Shown one piece after another: positions 50,107 to 59,277 of a stretch of DNA of 64,000 bases (position 1 is its first letter; the number at the start of each line of letters is the position of its first letter). The stretch is taken from the NCBI GenBank assembly GCA_902632445.1, contig CACPCL010000001.1, forward strand, positions 1 to 64,000, given 5' to 3'. Under the pieces are notes generated by a model. It did no database searches. It was not told where the DNA came from and worked only from the letters and a program-made list of their open reading frames with translations. Position numbers and translations under genes: made by a program. This DNA is from an uncultured Pelagibacteraceae bacterium. Lineage in GTDB: Bacteria > Pseudomonadota > Alphaproteobacteria > Pelagibacterales > Pelagibacteraceae.

Positions 50107-51887
50107 ATTCACTTTCCGTAAGTAATAAAAGTTGGATTTTAAAAGGATATGATCGGGACGATGTTACATTTTTTAAAGATAGCTTTTCTTTAGACGAAAT
50201 AACTTCAAAACTTTTATCAATAAGAAAGATAAAAAAAGATGAAGTTAAGGGTTTTCTCAATCCTTTAATTAAAAATTATCTACCTGATCCTAACATATTG
50301 GTTGATATGGAAAAATCTTCCAAAAAAACTTCTGAAGCAATTAAAAAAAATTTTAAAATAGGAATTTTTGGTGATTATGATGTCGACGGAGCTTCATCAA
50401 CTGCTTTACTTGGAAATTATTTTAATTCTCTAGGTTTAGATTACAAAACTTACATTCCTGATAGGAAAAAAGAAGGATATGGCCCTTCTATAAATGCCTT
50501 CAAATATTTTATAGAAAGTGATGTAAAACTAATTTTTACAGTTGATTGTGGTACTTTATCATTCGAAGCTATGAATTTTGCTTGTGAAAATAATATTGAT
50601 GTGATTGTTCTTGATCATCACCAATCTGAAATTAAATTACCAAGAGCTTATTCAATTGTTAACCCAAATAGAATAGATGATAAGTCAAATTTAAATTATT
50701 TATGTGCTGCGGGCGTTACTTTTATGTTTTTAGTTTCTTTGAATAAAGAATTAAGATTAATTGATTGGTTTAAGAAAAAAAATATAAAAGAACCTAATTT
50801 GATAGAATTTTTAGATTTAGTAACATTAGGGACAATATGTGATGTTGTTCCGTTAATTGGTCTGAATAGAGCGATTGTATCTCAAGGTCTTAAAATACTA
50901 AGAAATAAAAAAAATCTAGGTCTAAAAACTCTATTAGATATTTGCGGTATTGAAAGTCATCCAAATATTTATCATGTAGGGTATATTTTGGGACCAAGGA
51001 TTAACGCGGGTGGAAGAGTTGGAAAATCTTCTCATGGAGCAAACTTATTACTTAATAATAACCCCAGGGATGTTTTTAAATTAGCAACAGAATTAGATCA
51101 TTTCAATAAAGAAAGACAATTTCTAGAAAGAGATGTTTTAGATAAAATTGAAAAAGAAATTGAAATAAATTACTCAGATCCTGTAATTATTATCAGCGGA
51201 GAAAATTGGCATGAAGGTGTTATAGGTATAGTAGCATCTAGAATCAAAGAAAAAACAAATAAACCTGTAATTATTATCTCAATAGATGAAAACATTGGTA
51301 AAGCTTCAGCTAGATCTGTAGCCGGTTTTGATATCGGATCTCTAATTATTGCTGCTACTCAAGAAAAAATTCTGATTAAAGGTGGAGGACATAAAATGGC
51401 CGGAGGATTTTCAATAAACATAAACAATATTGATAAATTTAAAAAATTTATTTTTAAAAAATTTAATAACATTAACAAAGATTTATCAAAAAAGAAGATA
51501 TTATATTTCGATAGTATAATTGCTCCTTCAGCGATTAATCTTGATTTTTACAAAAAAATAAATTGTTTAGCTCCTTTTGGATCTGGCAATCCTGAGCCAA
51601 AATTTGTTATTGAAAATTTAAAAGCGGTAAATAATAAAATTATAAAAGATAAACATATTAAATCTGTTTTAATAGGCGCAGAAGGCTCAATTATTAAAAC
51701 TATTGCATTTAATTCTACTGAAAATGAAATAGGCGCATATTTGCTTAAAAAAGATCCAAAACCATTTAATATTGCTGGAAAATTATCCCTAAATGAATGG
51801 CGGGGGCAATCAAATGTAGAGTTTATTATCGATGATATTTCTGTTAATAAGACTTTCAAAAATATGGTCCCATCGTCTATCGGTTAG
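50103..51887 (+). CDS. recJ: Single-stranded-DNA-specific exonuclease RecJ
   Basis: IGIFGDYDVDGASSTALL; VLDHHQSE; GPRINAGGRVGKSSHG; KGGGHKMAGGFS. Confidence 0.96.
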   Translation: MNSLSVSNKSWILKGYDRDDVTFFKDSFSLDEITSKLLSIRKIKKDEVKGFLNPLIKNYLPDPNILVDMEKSSKKTSEAIKKNFKIGIFGDYDVDGASSTALLGNYFNSLGLDYKTYIPDRKKEGYGPSINAFKYFIESDVKLIFTVDCGTLSFEAMNFACENNIDVIVLDHHQSEIKLPRAYSIVNPNRIDDKSNLNYLCAAGVTFMFLVSLNKELRLIDWFKKKNIKEPNLIEFLDLVTLGTICDVVPLIGLNRAIVSQGLKILRNKKNLGLKTLLDICGIESHPNIYHVGYILGPRINAGGRVGKSSHGANLLLNNNPRDVFKLATELDHFNKERQFLERDVLDKIEKEIEINYSDPVIIISGENWHEGVIGIVASRIKEKTNKPVIIISIDENIGKASARSVAGFDIGSLIIAATQEKILIKGGGHKMAGGFSININNIDKFKKFIFKKFNNINKDLSKKKILYFDSIIAPSAINLDFYKKINCLAPFGSGNPEPKFVIENLKAVNNKIIKDKHIKSVLIGAEGSIIKTIAFNSTENEIGAYLLKKDPKPFNIAGKLSLNEWRGQSNVEFIIDDISVNKTFKNMVPSSIG

Positions 51888-51940
51888 GACAGTTGGTTTT
51901 CATCCAACAAAGAGGGGTTCGATTCCCCTTGGGACCGCCA
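51866..51940 (+). tRNA. tRNA-Glu (anticodon TTC), CCA encoded
   Basis: GGTCCCATCGTCTATCGGTTAGGACAGTTGGTTTTCATCCAACAAAGAGGGGTTCGATTCCCCTTGGGACCGCCA. Confidence 0.97.
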
Positions 51941-51947
51941 AAAATTT

Positions 51948-52904
51948 ATGAAAAAAATTGCTGTTATTGAAAATATTCATAAAGATGGTTTGGATTTATT
52001 AAATACTAATAAAGATTTTAAGTATGAATTAATTACAGACGTATCAGAGGAAAATCTAATAAAAAAACTACCAGAATTCGATGCTTGCACATTAAGAGTT
52101 TCAAAGCTCGGCGAAAATATTCTTAAACACTGTTCTAAATTAAAAGTTATTTCAAGGCATGGAGTAGGTTATGATAATGTAGATTTAGCCTATATTAAAA
52201 AAAAAAATATCACGCTTTTAATTACAGCTACCGCTAATGCAGTAGCTGTTGCTGAGCATGTTATCTGTATGATGCTTGCCTTATCTAAAGGCTTAAGTTC
52301 GTATGATTATGAAGTAAGATCTGGAAATTTTAAGCAAAATGCATCTAATATTGAAACTTTAGAATTATACAATAAAGAAATATTGATTGTAGGTTTCGGA
52401 CGAATAGGAAAAAGTTTAATTAAGAGGTGTTTAGGCTTTGAAATGAAGGTAAATATTTTTGATCCTTATGTTTCAACTGAAGTAATAAAAAGCTTTGGAG
52501 GGAATAAGATTGAAAATTTAGATAATGGAATTCAAAGCTGTGATTATTTATCGTTACACACACCTCTAAATGACAAAACAAAAAATATGATAAATTATTC
52601 AAAGCTTAAAACAATGAAAAAAAATGCTGTTATAATAAATACTTCAAGAGGAGGTATAATTAATGAAATTGATTTAAATAAAGCATTGAATGAAAATATT
52701 ATATTTGGTGCAGGGTTAGACGTATTTGAAAGAGAACCTATAGATGAAAATAATCCATTGAAAAAAAATAAAAAAGTTTTGCTGAGTCCGCATTCAGCTA
52801 CTTTTACAAATGAATGTAAGTCTAGAATGTCTATTGAAACTACAAAAAATATTATTGATTTTTTTGAAAATAAATTGGATAAGTCTATGATTGTAAGACT
52901 ATGA
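51948..52904 (+). CDS. D-isomer-specific 2-hydroxyacid dehydrogenase (phosphoglycerate-dehydrogenase-like)
   Basis: ILIVGFGRIGKSLIKRCLGF; NTSRGGIINEIDL; SPHSATFTNE. Confidence 0.88.
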   Translation: MKKIAVIENIHKDGLDLLNTNKDFKYELITDVSEENLIKKLPEFDACTLRVSKLGENILKHCSKLKVISRHGVGYDNVDLAYIKKKNITLLITATANAVAVAEHVICMMLALSKGLSSYDYEVRSGNFKQNASNIETLELYNKEILIVGFGRIGKSLIKRCLGFEMKVNIFDPYVSTEVIKSFGGNKIENLDNGIQSCDYLSLHTPLNDKTKNMINYSKLKTMKKNAVIINTSRGGIINEIDLNKALNENIIFGAGLDVFEREPIDENNPLKKNKKVLLSPHSATFTNECKSRMSIETTKNIIDFFENKLDKSMIVRL

Positions 52905-53410
52905 TTGATTTAAAAAGAAGTTTAAAAAATTTTGGTCCTCTTGAAGCTTTAGTTTTCAGTTCACTTGCTTATGTTGTTATAATGTTAATTTGGACCGCGT
53001 CCACACGATCGGCAGTTGTACAAAAAGCTAATGATATAAAAGCTAATCATAAACTAGTTGTAGAGTTTATTAATAATCAAATTAATGAATGTAGTTCTAA
53101 TGAAGAAGGTACTACTTTATGGGGTGACAATTGTAATTCAGTTTGGATATCTTCAAAAATTGTAAATCATATTTTAAATAACATAAAACTTAATAATCCT
53201 TACAATATTGATAAGCCTTTAATTCAAACTTCACAAGATCCTAGAATTCAAGCAGAAGGGAAAGCCGGTCAATCCACAGATAAAGGTATTATCTTTGTCT
53301 CAGAAAGCAATTTTGAGTCAGAAGCAGGATCTGAGTGGGTAATAGGCACATGTGTTAAGTCACCGTGTGTGGCTGCTGGAAATAACGAACTTATGTCTGC
53401 TTATCGTTAA
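52901..53410 (+). CDS. Hypothetical N-terminally anchored secreted protein, possibly pilin-like
   Basis: Single N-terminal TM helix (LEALVFSSLAYVVIMLIW), exported C-terminal domain with Cys residues (CVKSPC). Confidence 0.55.
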   Translation: MIDLKRSLKNFGPLEALVFSSLAYVVIMLIWTASTRSAVVQKANDIKANHKLVVEFINNQINECSSNEEGTTLWGDNCNSVWISSKIVNHILNNIKLNNPYNIDKPLIQTSQDPRIQAEGKAGQSTDKGIIFVSESNFESEAGSEWVIGTCVKSPCVAAGNNELMSAYR

Positions 53411-54306
53411 CTAATTATATTAAACCCACATTCTTTAGCAGTTTTACTTAAATAGTTATAACCAATTTTTGCATATTCAAATGGATTAGCTTTTGCTGGA
53501 TCTTGCTCTGCTTCAACTACAAGCCAACCTTCATAATTTCTATTTTTTAAAACTGTTAAGAAAGGTTTATAATCAATGCATCCATCCCCTGGAACTGTGA
53601 AAGCTCCATCAAGAAAAGCTTGTCGGAAAGTGCTATCATTTTTTAATGATTTTTCTAAAATATTTTTACGAATATCTTTACAATGAACGTGGATTATTCT
53701 CTCCATAAAATCCTCGGTTAGTTTAATCGAGTTACCTCCAGCAAATAACATGTGACCAGTATCAATTAATAATTTTACGCTATCACTTGTGCTTTCTATT
53801 AGTCTCCTTGTTTCATTTTCTGTTTCAATAACTGTTCCCATATGATGATGATAAGCAAGAGGCATATTTTCATCTATCATCATTTTACTTATTTCATTGA
53901 TTCTAGATAAAAGCAATTTCCAATCATCTTCTGAAAGTTTAGGTTTTTTGGATAATGGTGTTTTTGGATCACCTTGCACAGAATTTGTTATTTCTGCAAA
54001 AACCATGCATGGAGATTTACAATCTTTGAATAAATCCATCTGTTCACGCATTAATTTAAATTCTTCTTTTGGAGTATTCTTTAAGAGTGTTGCTCCGTAC
54101 CATCCAGAACAAAGTTGTAAATTTTCTTTTTCTAATTTTGGTATTAATTCTTTTGAATTTTTAGGAAATTTACCACCTGACTCTATTCCGGTAAAACCAG
54201 CTTTGCTTGCTTCAGATAGACATTGCTCTAATGTAGTTTCACCACCTAATTCCGGCATATCATCATTGCTCCATGCTATGGGAGCTATACCTAATTTTAT
54301 AGACAT
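53407..54306 (-). CDS. iolE: IolE-like inosose dehydratase / sugar phosphate isomerase TIM-barrel
   Basis: KLGIAPIAWSNDDMPELGGETTLEQCLSEASKAGFTGIESG; LAYHHHMGTVIET; LIDTGHMLFAGG. Confidence 0.85.
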   Translation of the reverse strand: MSIKLGIAPIAWSNDDMPELGGETTLEQCLSEASKAGFTGIESGGKFPKNSKELIPKLEKENLQLCSGWYGATLLKNTPKEEFKLMREQMDLFKDCKSPCMVFAEITNSVQGDPKTPLSKKPKLSEDDWKLLLSRINEISKMMIDENMPLAYHHHMGTVIETENETRRLIESTSDSVKLLIDTGHMLFAGGNSIKLTEDFMERIIHVHCKDIRKNILEKSLKNDSTFRQAFLDGAFTVPGDGCIDYKPFLTVLKNRNYEGWLVVEAEQDPAKANPFEYAKIGYNYLSKTAKECGFNIIS

Positions 54307-54360
54307 AATTTCAATAAAGTACTAAGTTTATATTACAAATATCAACTTAATACAAAAAAT

Positions 54361-55353
54361 ATGATCAATGTAGCCTTATTTGGATTTGGACGTATAGGTC
54401 AAATGCATGCTGAAAATCTAAATAAAAACAAAGAAATAAAATTACTATATGTTTACGAAAAAATTGATCAATTGAGCAACAAAGCAAAAAAGCTTTACGG
54501 ATGCAAAATTGAAAAAAATTATAATAAAATTTTTAATGATAAAAAAGTTGATATAGTTTTTATTTCTAGCTCTACAAATACTCACATAAAATTTATTGAG
54601 GAAGGAATAAAAAGAAAAAAAACAATTTTTTGTGAAAAGCCTTTAGATCTTAATATCAATAAAATTATTAAAACTTTAAAAAAAGTAAAAAAACTTAAAC
54701 CTAAAATCCAATTAGGATTTAATAGGAGGTATGATCCTGGGCATTTTTCATTAAAAAAAGATTTAGACAAAAATAAAATAGGAAAATTAGAAAAAATTAT
54801 TATTACAAGTAGGGATCCTGCTCCACCAACAACATCTTACCTAAAGTCCTCAGGTGGAATTTTCAGGGATATGATGATCCATGACTTTGATTTATGTAGA
54901 TTGTATTTAGGTAAAGATGAAATTATGGAGATTCATGCATTTACTTCGTCATTCACACCTTTTTATAAGAAAATAAAAGATCATGAATTAGCAGTAGTTA
55001 CTATGAAATCTAAAAGAGGTGTAATATGCGTTATCACTAACTCAAGACATTGCTCTTTTGGTTATGATCAGAGAGTTGAATTATTTGGCAAAAAAGGAAT
55101 GTTAATTTCTGGGAATAAGAAAGAAAACTCAACAGAGTTATTTAATTCTAACCAGACTAATTCTCAAAAACCTTTCTTAAATTTTTTTATTGAGCGTTAT
55201 AATGATGCATACAATATTCAGCTTAAAGAATTAATCTCTCTCCATAAAAATAAAATTAAATCTAGATCAACTTTTGAAGATGGTTACTTTGCCTTAAAAT
55301 TAGCTAATGCAGCTAATAAATCTTTAAAATTAAAAAAAACAATTAAAATTTAA
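54361..55353 (+). CDS. iolG: Inositol 2-dehydrogenase-like Gfo/Idh/MocA oxidoreductase
   Basis: VALFGFGRIGQMHAENL; IFCEKPLDLNI; GFNRRYDPGH; GGIFRDMMIHDFDLCR. Confidence 0.85.
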   Translation: MINVALFGFGRIGQMHAENLNKNKEIKLLYVYEKIDQLSNKAKKLYGCKIEKNYNKIFNDKKVDIVFISSSTNTHIKFIEEGIKRKKTIFCEKPLDLNINKIIKTLKKVKKLKPKIQLGFNRRYDPGHFSLKKDLDKNKIGKLEKIIITSRDPAPPTTSYLKSSGGIFRDMMIHDFDLCRLYLGKDEIMEIHAFTSSFTPFYKKIKDHELAVVTMKSKRGVICVITNSRHCSFGYDQRVELFGKKGMLISGNKKENSTELFNSNQTNSQKPFLNFFIERYNDAYNIQLKELISLHKNKIKSRSTFEDGYFALKLANAANKSLKLKKTIKI

Positions 55354-55404
55354 TATATACAACACTTTCTTTACATACTGCAGGTTGTAAAAAAATATTT
55401 TTTT

Positions 55405-55433
55405 TTGAAATTAATCTTTTTTTTTGTTTTAAT
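55405..55433 (+). promoter_or_regulatory. Putative promoter of ABC importer operon: TTGAAA-N17-TTTAAT
   Basis: -35 55405-55410, -10 55428-55433; SD AGAGGG shortly before the ATG at 55472. Confidence 0.5.
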
Positions 55434-55471
55434 GCCCCAACTTTTAATAACAATTAAAGAGGGAAATAATA

Positions 55472-56395
55472 ATGAAAAAAGTATACTTAACGATTGCTGC
55501 TCTTTTAACATGGGCGATGACATCAGTAGCTGCTTTAGCAGTTGATATTATCGTTGTGTCACACGGGCAAGCTAATGACCCTTTCTGGTCAGTTGCAAAA
55601 AATGGTGTAGATAAAGCTTGTAAAGATATGAAAGTATCTTGCAAATATACTGCTCCAGCAACATTCGACATGGTTGAAATGGCAAAATTAATCGATAATG
55701 CTGTTTCTCAAAAACCAAAAGGTATTGTAATAACTTTACCAGATGCTGCCGCTTTAGGTAAATCTGTTAAAGCTGCAATATCTGCAGGTATTCCAGTAAT
55801 ATCTATGAACTCTGGTTCAGATGACTACATGAAACTAGGAATTAGTGCTCACGTAGGTCAAACTGAATTTGAAGCTGGAGTAGGTGGCGGACAAAAAATG
55901 AAGGCTGCTGGTGGTAAAAAAGCTCTATGTGTGAACCACGAAGTAGGTAACGTCGCTTTAGATAGAAGATGTGCTGGTTTCAAAAAAGGTTTTGGTGGAT
56001 CTGTAGATATATTAGGTACATCAAACGACCCGACTGAAATTCAAAAAGCTGTAGCTGCTAAATTAGGTGGTGGATATGACACCATTCTTACTTTAGGAGC
56101 TGGTCTTGCAGGTGAAGCTGCTCTAAAAGCTTTAGAGTCAGCTGGTAAAGTAGGAAGTGTTAAACTTGGTACATTCGATATGTCACCAGGAATGCTGAAA
56201 GCTGCCGCTGCAGGAAAAGTTGAGTTCTTGATTGACCAACAACAGTACTTACAAGGTTACTTACCTATAGCTATCTTTTCTCAATATATGAGATACGGAA
56301 CTATGCCAGCTGGTGTAGTTATGACAGGACCTGGTTTTGTTACACCTAAAAACGCTAAGAGTGTAATTAAATGGGCTGCTCAAGGTTATAGATAA
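55472..56395 (+). CDS. Sugar/polyol ABC transporter periplasmic binding protein (Peripl_BP_4 type)
   Basis: Signal peptide; VSHGQANDPFWSVAKNGVDKACKDM ...; followed by permease and ATPase. Confidence 0.92.
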   Translation: MKKVYLTIAALLTWAMTSVAALAVDIIVVSHGQANDPFWSVAKNGVDKACKDMKVSCKYTAPATFDMVEMAKLIDNAVSQKPKGIVITLPDAAALGKSVKAAISAGIPVISMNSGSDDYMKLGISAHVGQTEFEAGVGGGQKMKAAGGKKALCVNHEVGNVALDRRCAGFKKGFGGSVDILGTSNDPTEIQKAVAAKLGGGYDTILTLGAGLAGEAALKALESAGKVGSVKLGTFDMSPGMLKAAAAGKVEFLIDQQQYLQGYLPIAIFSQYMRYGTMPAGVVMTGPGFVTPKNAKSVIKWAAQGYR

Positions 56396-56405
56396 AAAAT
56401 ATATC

Positions 56406-56445
56406 AAAAAGGCCTAGTGAAAATTCACTAGGCCTTTTTTTTTAA
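56406..56445 (+). terminator. Rho-independent terminator/attenuator in intercistronic gap
   Basis: GGCCTAGTGAA-AA-TTCACTAGGCC perfect stem (56411-56434), A-tract 5' and T-tract 3'. Confidence 0.9.
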
Positions 56446-56456
56446 GTTTTTTTATT

Positions 56457-57584
56457 ATGTCTACAAAGTCAAAAAGTATAGAAAGTAAAACTGATTTTAA
56501 TCAGGACGAAAGACTTAAAAAAGTTTCAAATTTAAAGGTTTTATTAAATAGACCTGAGTTAGGAGCTCTAGGCGGAGCAATTTTAGTTTTTATTTTTTTT
56601 GGTATTGTTGCTGGTGATACCGGTATGTTTAGTGCTTACGGAATTTTAAATTTTTTAGACGTATCAGCTAATCTTGGAATAATTGCCATCGCAGCAGCAA
56701 TGTTAATGATTGGTGGAGAATTTGACTTATCAATCGGTTCAATGATTGGTTTTGCAGGAATCTGTATAGCTATTCCAGCTATCTATTGGGGGTGGCCTTT
56801 ATGGATGAGTATTATATTTGCTTTTTCAATGGCAGTATTAGTTGGTTATTTTAATGGAATACTCGTAGTCAGAACTGGCTTACCATCTTTTATAGTTACG
56901 CTGGCAATGTTATTTATCTTAAGAGGAGCAACTTTAGCTTTAACAAGATTAATCACAGGACGTACACAAGTACCAGGTTTAAGAGTTTTAATTGAAAACG
57001 ATCCTATAGCTTGGATATTTGCAACGGACTCATTCAAATGGGTTTTTACATGGCTAGGTTCAATGAATTTAATTGCTTTAAGAACAGATGGTAGCCCCTT
57101 AGCTACAGGCATTCCTCCTTCAGTTATTTGGTTTATAGCATTAGCAATTTTAACTACCTGGATATTAATGAAAACTAGATACGGAAATTGGATATTTGCA
57201 TCTGGTGGAGATAAAAATGGGGCAAACAATGTTGGAGTTCCAGTAGGTAGGGTAAAAATTAGTTTATTTATAGGTACTGCAGTAGCAGCAACTATTTTTG
57301 CCACTATTCAAGTCTTGGACGCGGGTTCAGCTGACACAATGCGTGGAACTTTAAAAGAATTAGAAGCTATTGCAGCTGCGGTTGTCGGAGGATGTTTGTT
57401 AACAGGTGGATATGGTTCAGCTATAGGCGCAGCATTTGGAGCTTTAATTTTTGGTACAGTATCAATGGGAATATTTTATACTGATGTTGACACGGATTGG
57501 TTTAAAGTTTTTTTAGGAGCCATGATGTTAATAGCGGTAATATTTAATAATTATATAAGAAGAAAGGTAACGGAGAGTAAATAA
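56457..57584 (+). CDS. Sugar/polyol ABC transporter permease (RbsC/FrcC family)
   Basis: [52 protein letters not shown]. Confidence 0.93.
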   Translation: MSTKSKSIESKTDFNQDERLKKVSNLKVLLNRPELGALGGAILVFIFFGIVAGDTGMFSAYGILNFLDVSANLGIIAIAAAMLMIGGEFDLSIGSMIGFAGICIAIPAIYWGWPLWMSIIFAFSMAVLVGYFNGILVVRTGLPSFIVTLAMLFILRGATLALTRLITGRTQVPGLRVLIENDPIAWIFATDSFKWVFTWLGSMNLIALRTDGSPLATGIPPSVIWFIALAILTTWILMKTRYGNWIFASGGDKNGANNVGVPVGRVKISLFIGTAVAATIFATIQVLDAGSADTMRGTLKELEAIAAAVVGGCLLTGGYGSAIGAAFGALIFGTVSMGIFYTDVDTDWFKVFLGAMMLIAVIFNNYIRRKVTESK

Positions 57585-58378
57585 TGTCAGATTATTTAGT
57601 TCAATTTAATAATATTAGTAAATTTTTCGGAAAAGTTATTGCTTTAAAAGATGTGACCATGAAATTGAGAAAAGGTGAAATTATGTGTCTTCTAGGTGAT
57701 AATGGTGCTGGTAAATCAACTTTAATAAAAACATTAGCTGGTGTCCACAAACCTGATGAGGGAGAAATTATAGTCGAAGGAAAAAAAACAATATTTGATA
57801 GCCCTAAAGATGCATTAGATATGGGAATAGCAACTGTTTACCAAGATTTAGCTTTAGTATCTTTAATGAGTGTAACAAGAAACTTTTTTATGGGAAGAGA
57901 GCCTATGAAAGGACCTCCTTTTCTAAAAACATTTGATATAGAAAAAGCGAATAAGATTGCTGCAGAAAGAATGGGACAGATAGGAATCGATGTTAGAGAT
58001 CCTTCACAAGCAGTAGGAACTATGTCTGGTGGAGAAAGACAGTGTCTAGCTATTAGTAGAGCAATATATTTTGGAGCAAAAGTTCTTGTTTTAGATGAAC
58101 CAACGTCTGCGCTTGGAGTGCATCAAGCATCAGTTGTTTTAAAATATATAGTAAAAGCAGCTTCACAAGGTTTGGCGGTTATCTTAATTACACATAACGT
58201 TCATCATGCTTATCCAGTTGGAAATAGTTTTACTGTTTTAAACAGAGGAAAAAGCTTAGGGACTTATGCAAAAAAAGATATTACAAGAGAAAAACTTTTA
58301 AGCATGATGGCAGGCGGGGAAGAGCTTAACAAGTTAGAAGTTGAACTTAAAGAAATGAATAGGTCCTCAGTTAATTAA
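57584..58378 (+). CDS. Sugar ABC transporter ATP-binding protein, single-domain (FrcA-like)
   Basis: Walker [15 protein letters not shown]; signature [14 protein letters not shown]; Walker [13 protein letters not shown]. Confidence 0.95.
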   Translation: MSDYLVQFNNISKFFGKVIALKDVTMKLRKGEIMCLLGDNGAGKSTLIKTLAGVHKPDEGEIIVEGKKTIFDSPKDALDMGIATVYQDLALVSLMSVTRNFFMGREPMKGPPFLKTFDIEKANKIAAERMGQIGIDVRDPSQAVGTMSGGERQCLAISRAIYFGAKVLVLDEPTSALGVHQASVVLKYIVKAASQGLAVILITHNVHHAYPVGNSFTVLNRGKSLGTYAKKDITREKLLSMMAGGEELNKLEVELKEMNRSSVN

Positions 58379-59277
58379 TGCAAATAGGAATTGACTTAGG
58401 TGCAACTAAAATTGAATATGTTCTTCTTGACAACAACAATAAAGAAATAAAAAGAAATAGACTTTCGACACCTAAAAATTACGAAAATACCATTTTAACA
58501 TTAGTTGATATAGTAAAAAAACTTGATCAAAATAATGAAAAATTTAATATTGGAATATGTCATCCAGGAGCAGTTGACAAAACAACAGGTCTAATAAAAA
58601 ATGCTCATAATTCTCAGTGGCTAAATAATAAAAATCTAATAAAAGATTTAAAAAAAACAATTAATAATAATATTTTAACAGAAAATGATGCTAATTGTTT
58701 TTGCTTATCAGAAGCCTTCGATGGATCAGCAAGTCATTATGAAAGTGTATTTGGAATAATATTAGGATCAGGTTGTGGTGGTGGACTTGTAATTAATAAG
58801 AAAATAATTACAGGAGCTAATGGTTTAGGTGGGGAATGGAGTCTAAATCAAATACCAATTGAAAATATAAAAAGTTTGAAATCAAGCAAAGTTCTAGATT
58901 TCTCAAATAGAATTGAAGGTTATTTATCAGGTAAATCAATTGAAAAAAGATTTTACGAAAAATATAAGAATAAAATTTCAGCAAGAGAAATATTTTCTCT
59001 TTATAGAGATAAGGATAAAGATGCACGATTATTTGTTAATTACTATAAAGAAATTCTTTCAAGAAGCTTGATCATAATTATTACGTCAATTGATCCTGAT
59101 GCAATTGTATTCGGTGGAGGTATTTCAGGTGAAATAGATTTTCTTGACGAAATCAAAAGTAAAGCTTCAGAATATATTAATGAACCAAACTTAAAAACTG
59201 TATTTCTAAAACCTAAATATGGAGATGCGAGTGGTGTACGTGGAGCCGCAATTTTGAGTAGGCAAAATTCTATTTAA
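58378..59277 (+). CDS. ROK-family sugar kinase-like protein (no CxCGxxGC zinc motif)
   Basis: [52 protein letters not shown]. Confidence 0.87.
   Translation: MQIGIDLGATKIEYVLLDNNNKEIKRNRLSTPKNYENTILTLVDIVKKLDQNNEKFNIGICHPGAVDKTTGLIKNAHNSQWLNNKNLIKDLKKTINNNILTENDANCFCLSEAFDGSASHYESVFGIILGSGCGGGLVINKKIITGANGLGGEWSLNQIPIENIKSLKSSKVLDFSNRIEGYLSGKSIEKRFYEKYKNKISAREIFSLYRDKDKDARLFVNYYKEILSRSLIIIITSIDPDAIVFGGGISGEIDFLDEIKSKASEYINEPNLKTVFLKPKYGDASGVRGAAILSRQNSI

Noticed and set aside
51548-51859. 103-aa ORF antisense to recJ 3' end
   Set aside because: Shadow of recJ coding; no supporting signals.
53897-54325. 142-aa ORF antisense to iolE
   Set aside because: Shadow ORF opposite a clear IolE homologue; no recognisable domain.
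56846-57304. 152-aa antisense ORF inside the ABC permease
   Set aside because: Fully antisense to a strongly supported CDS; no family signature; explained by codon bias of the sense gene.
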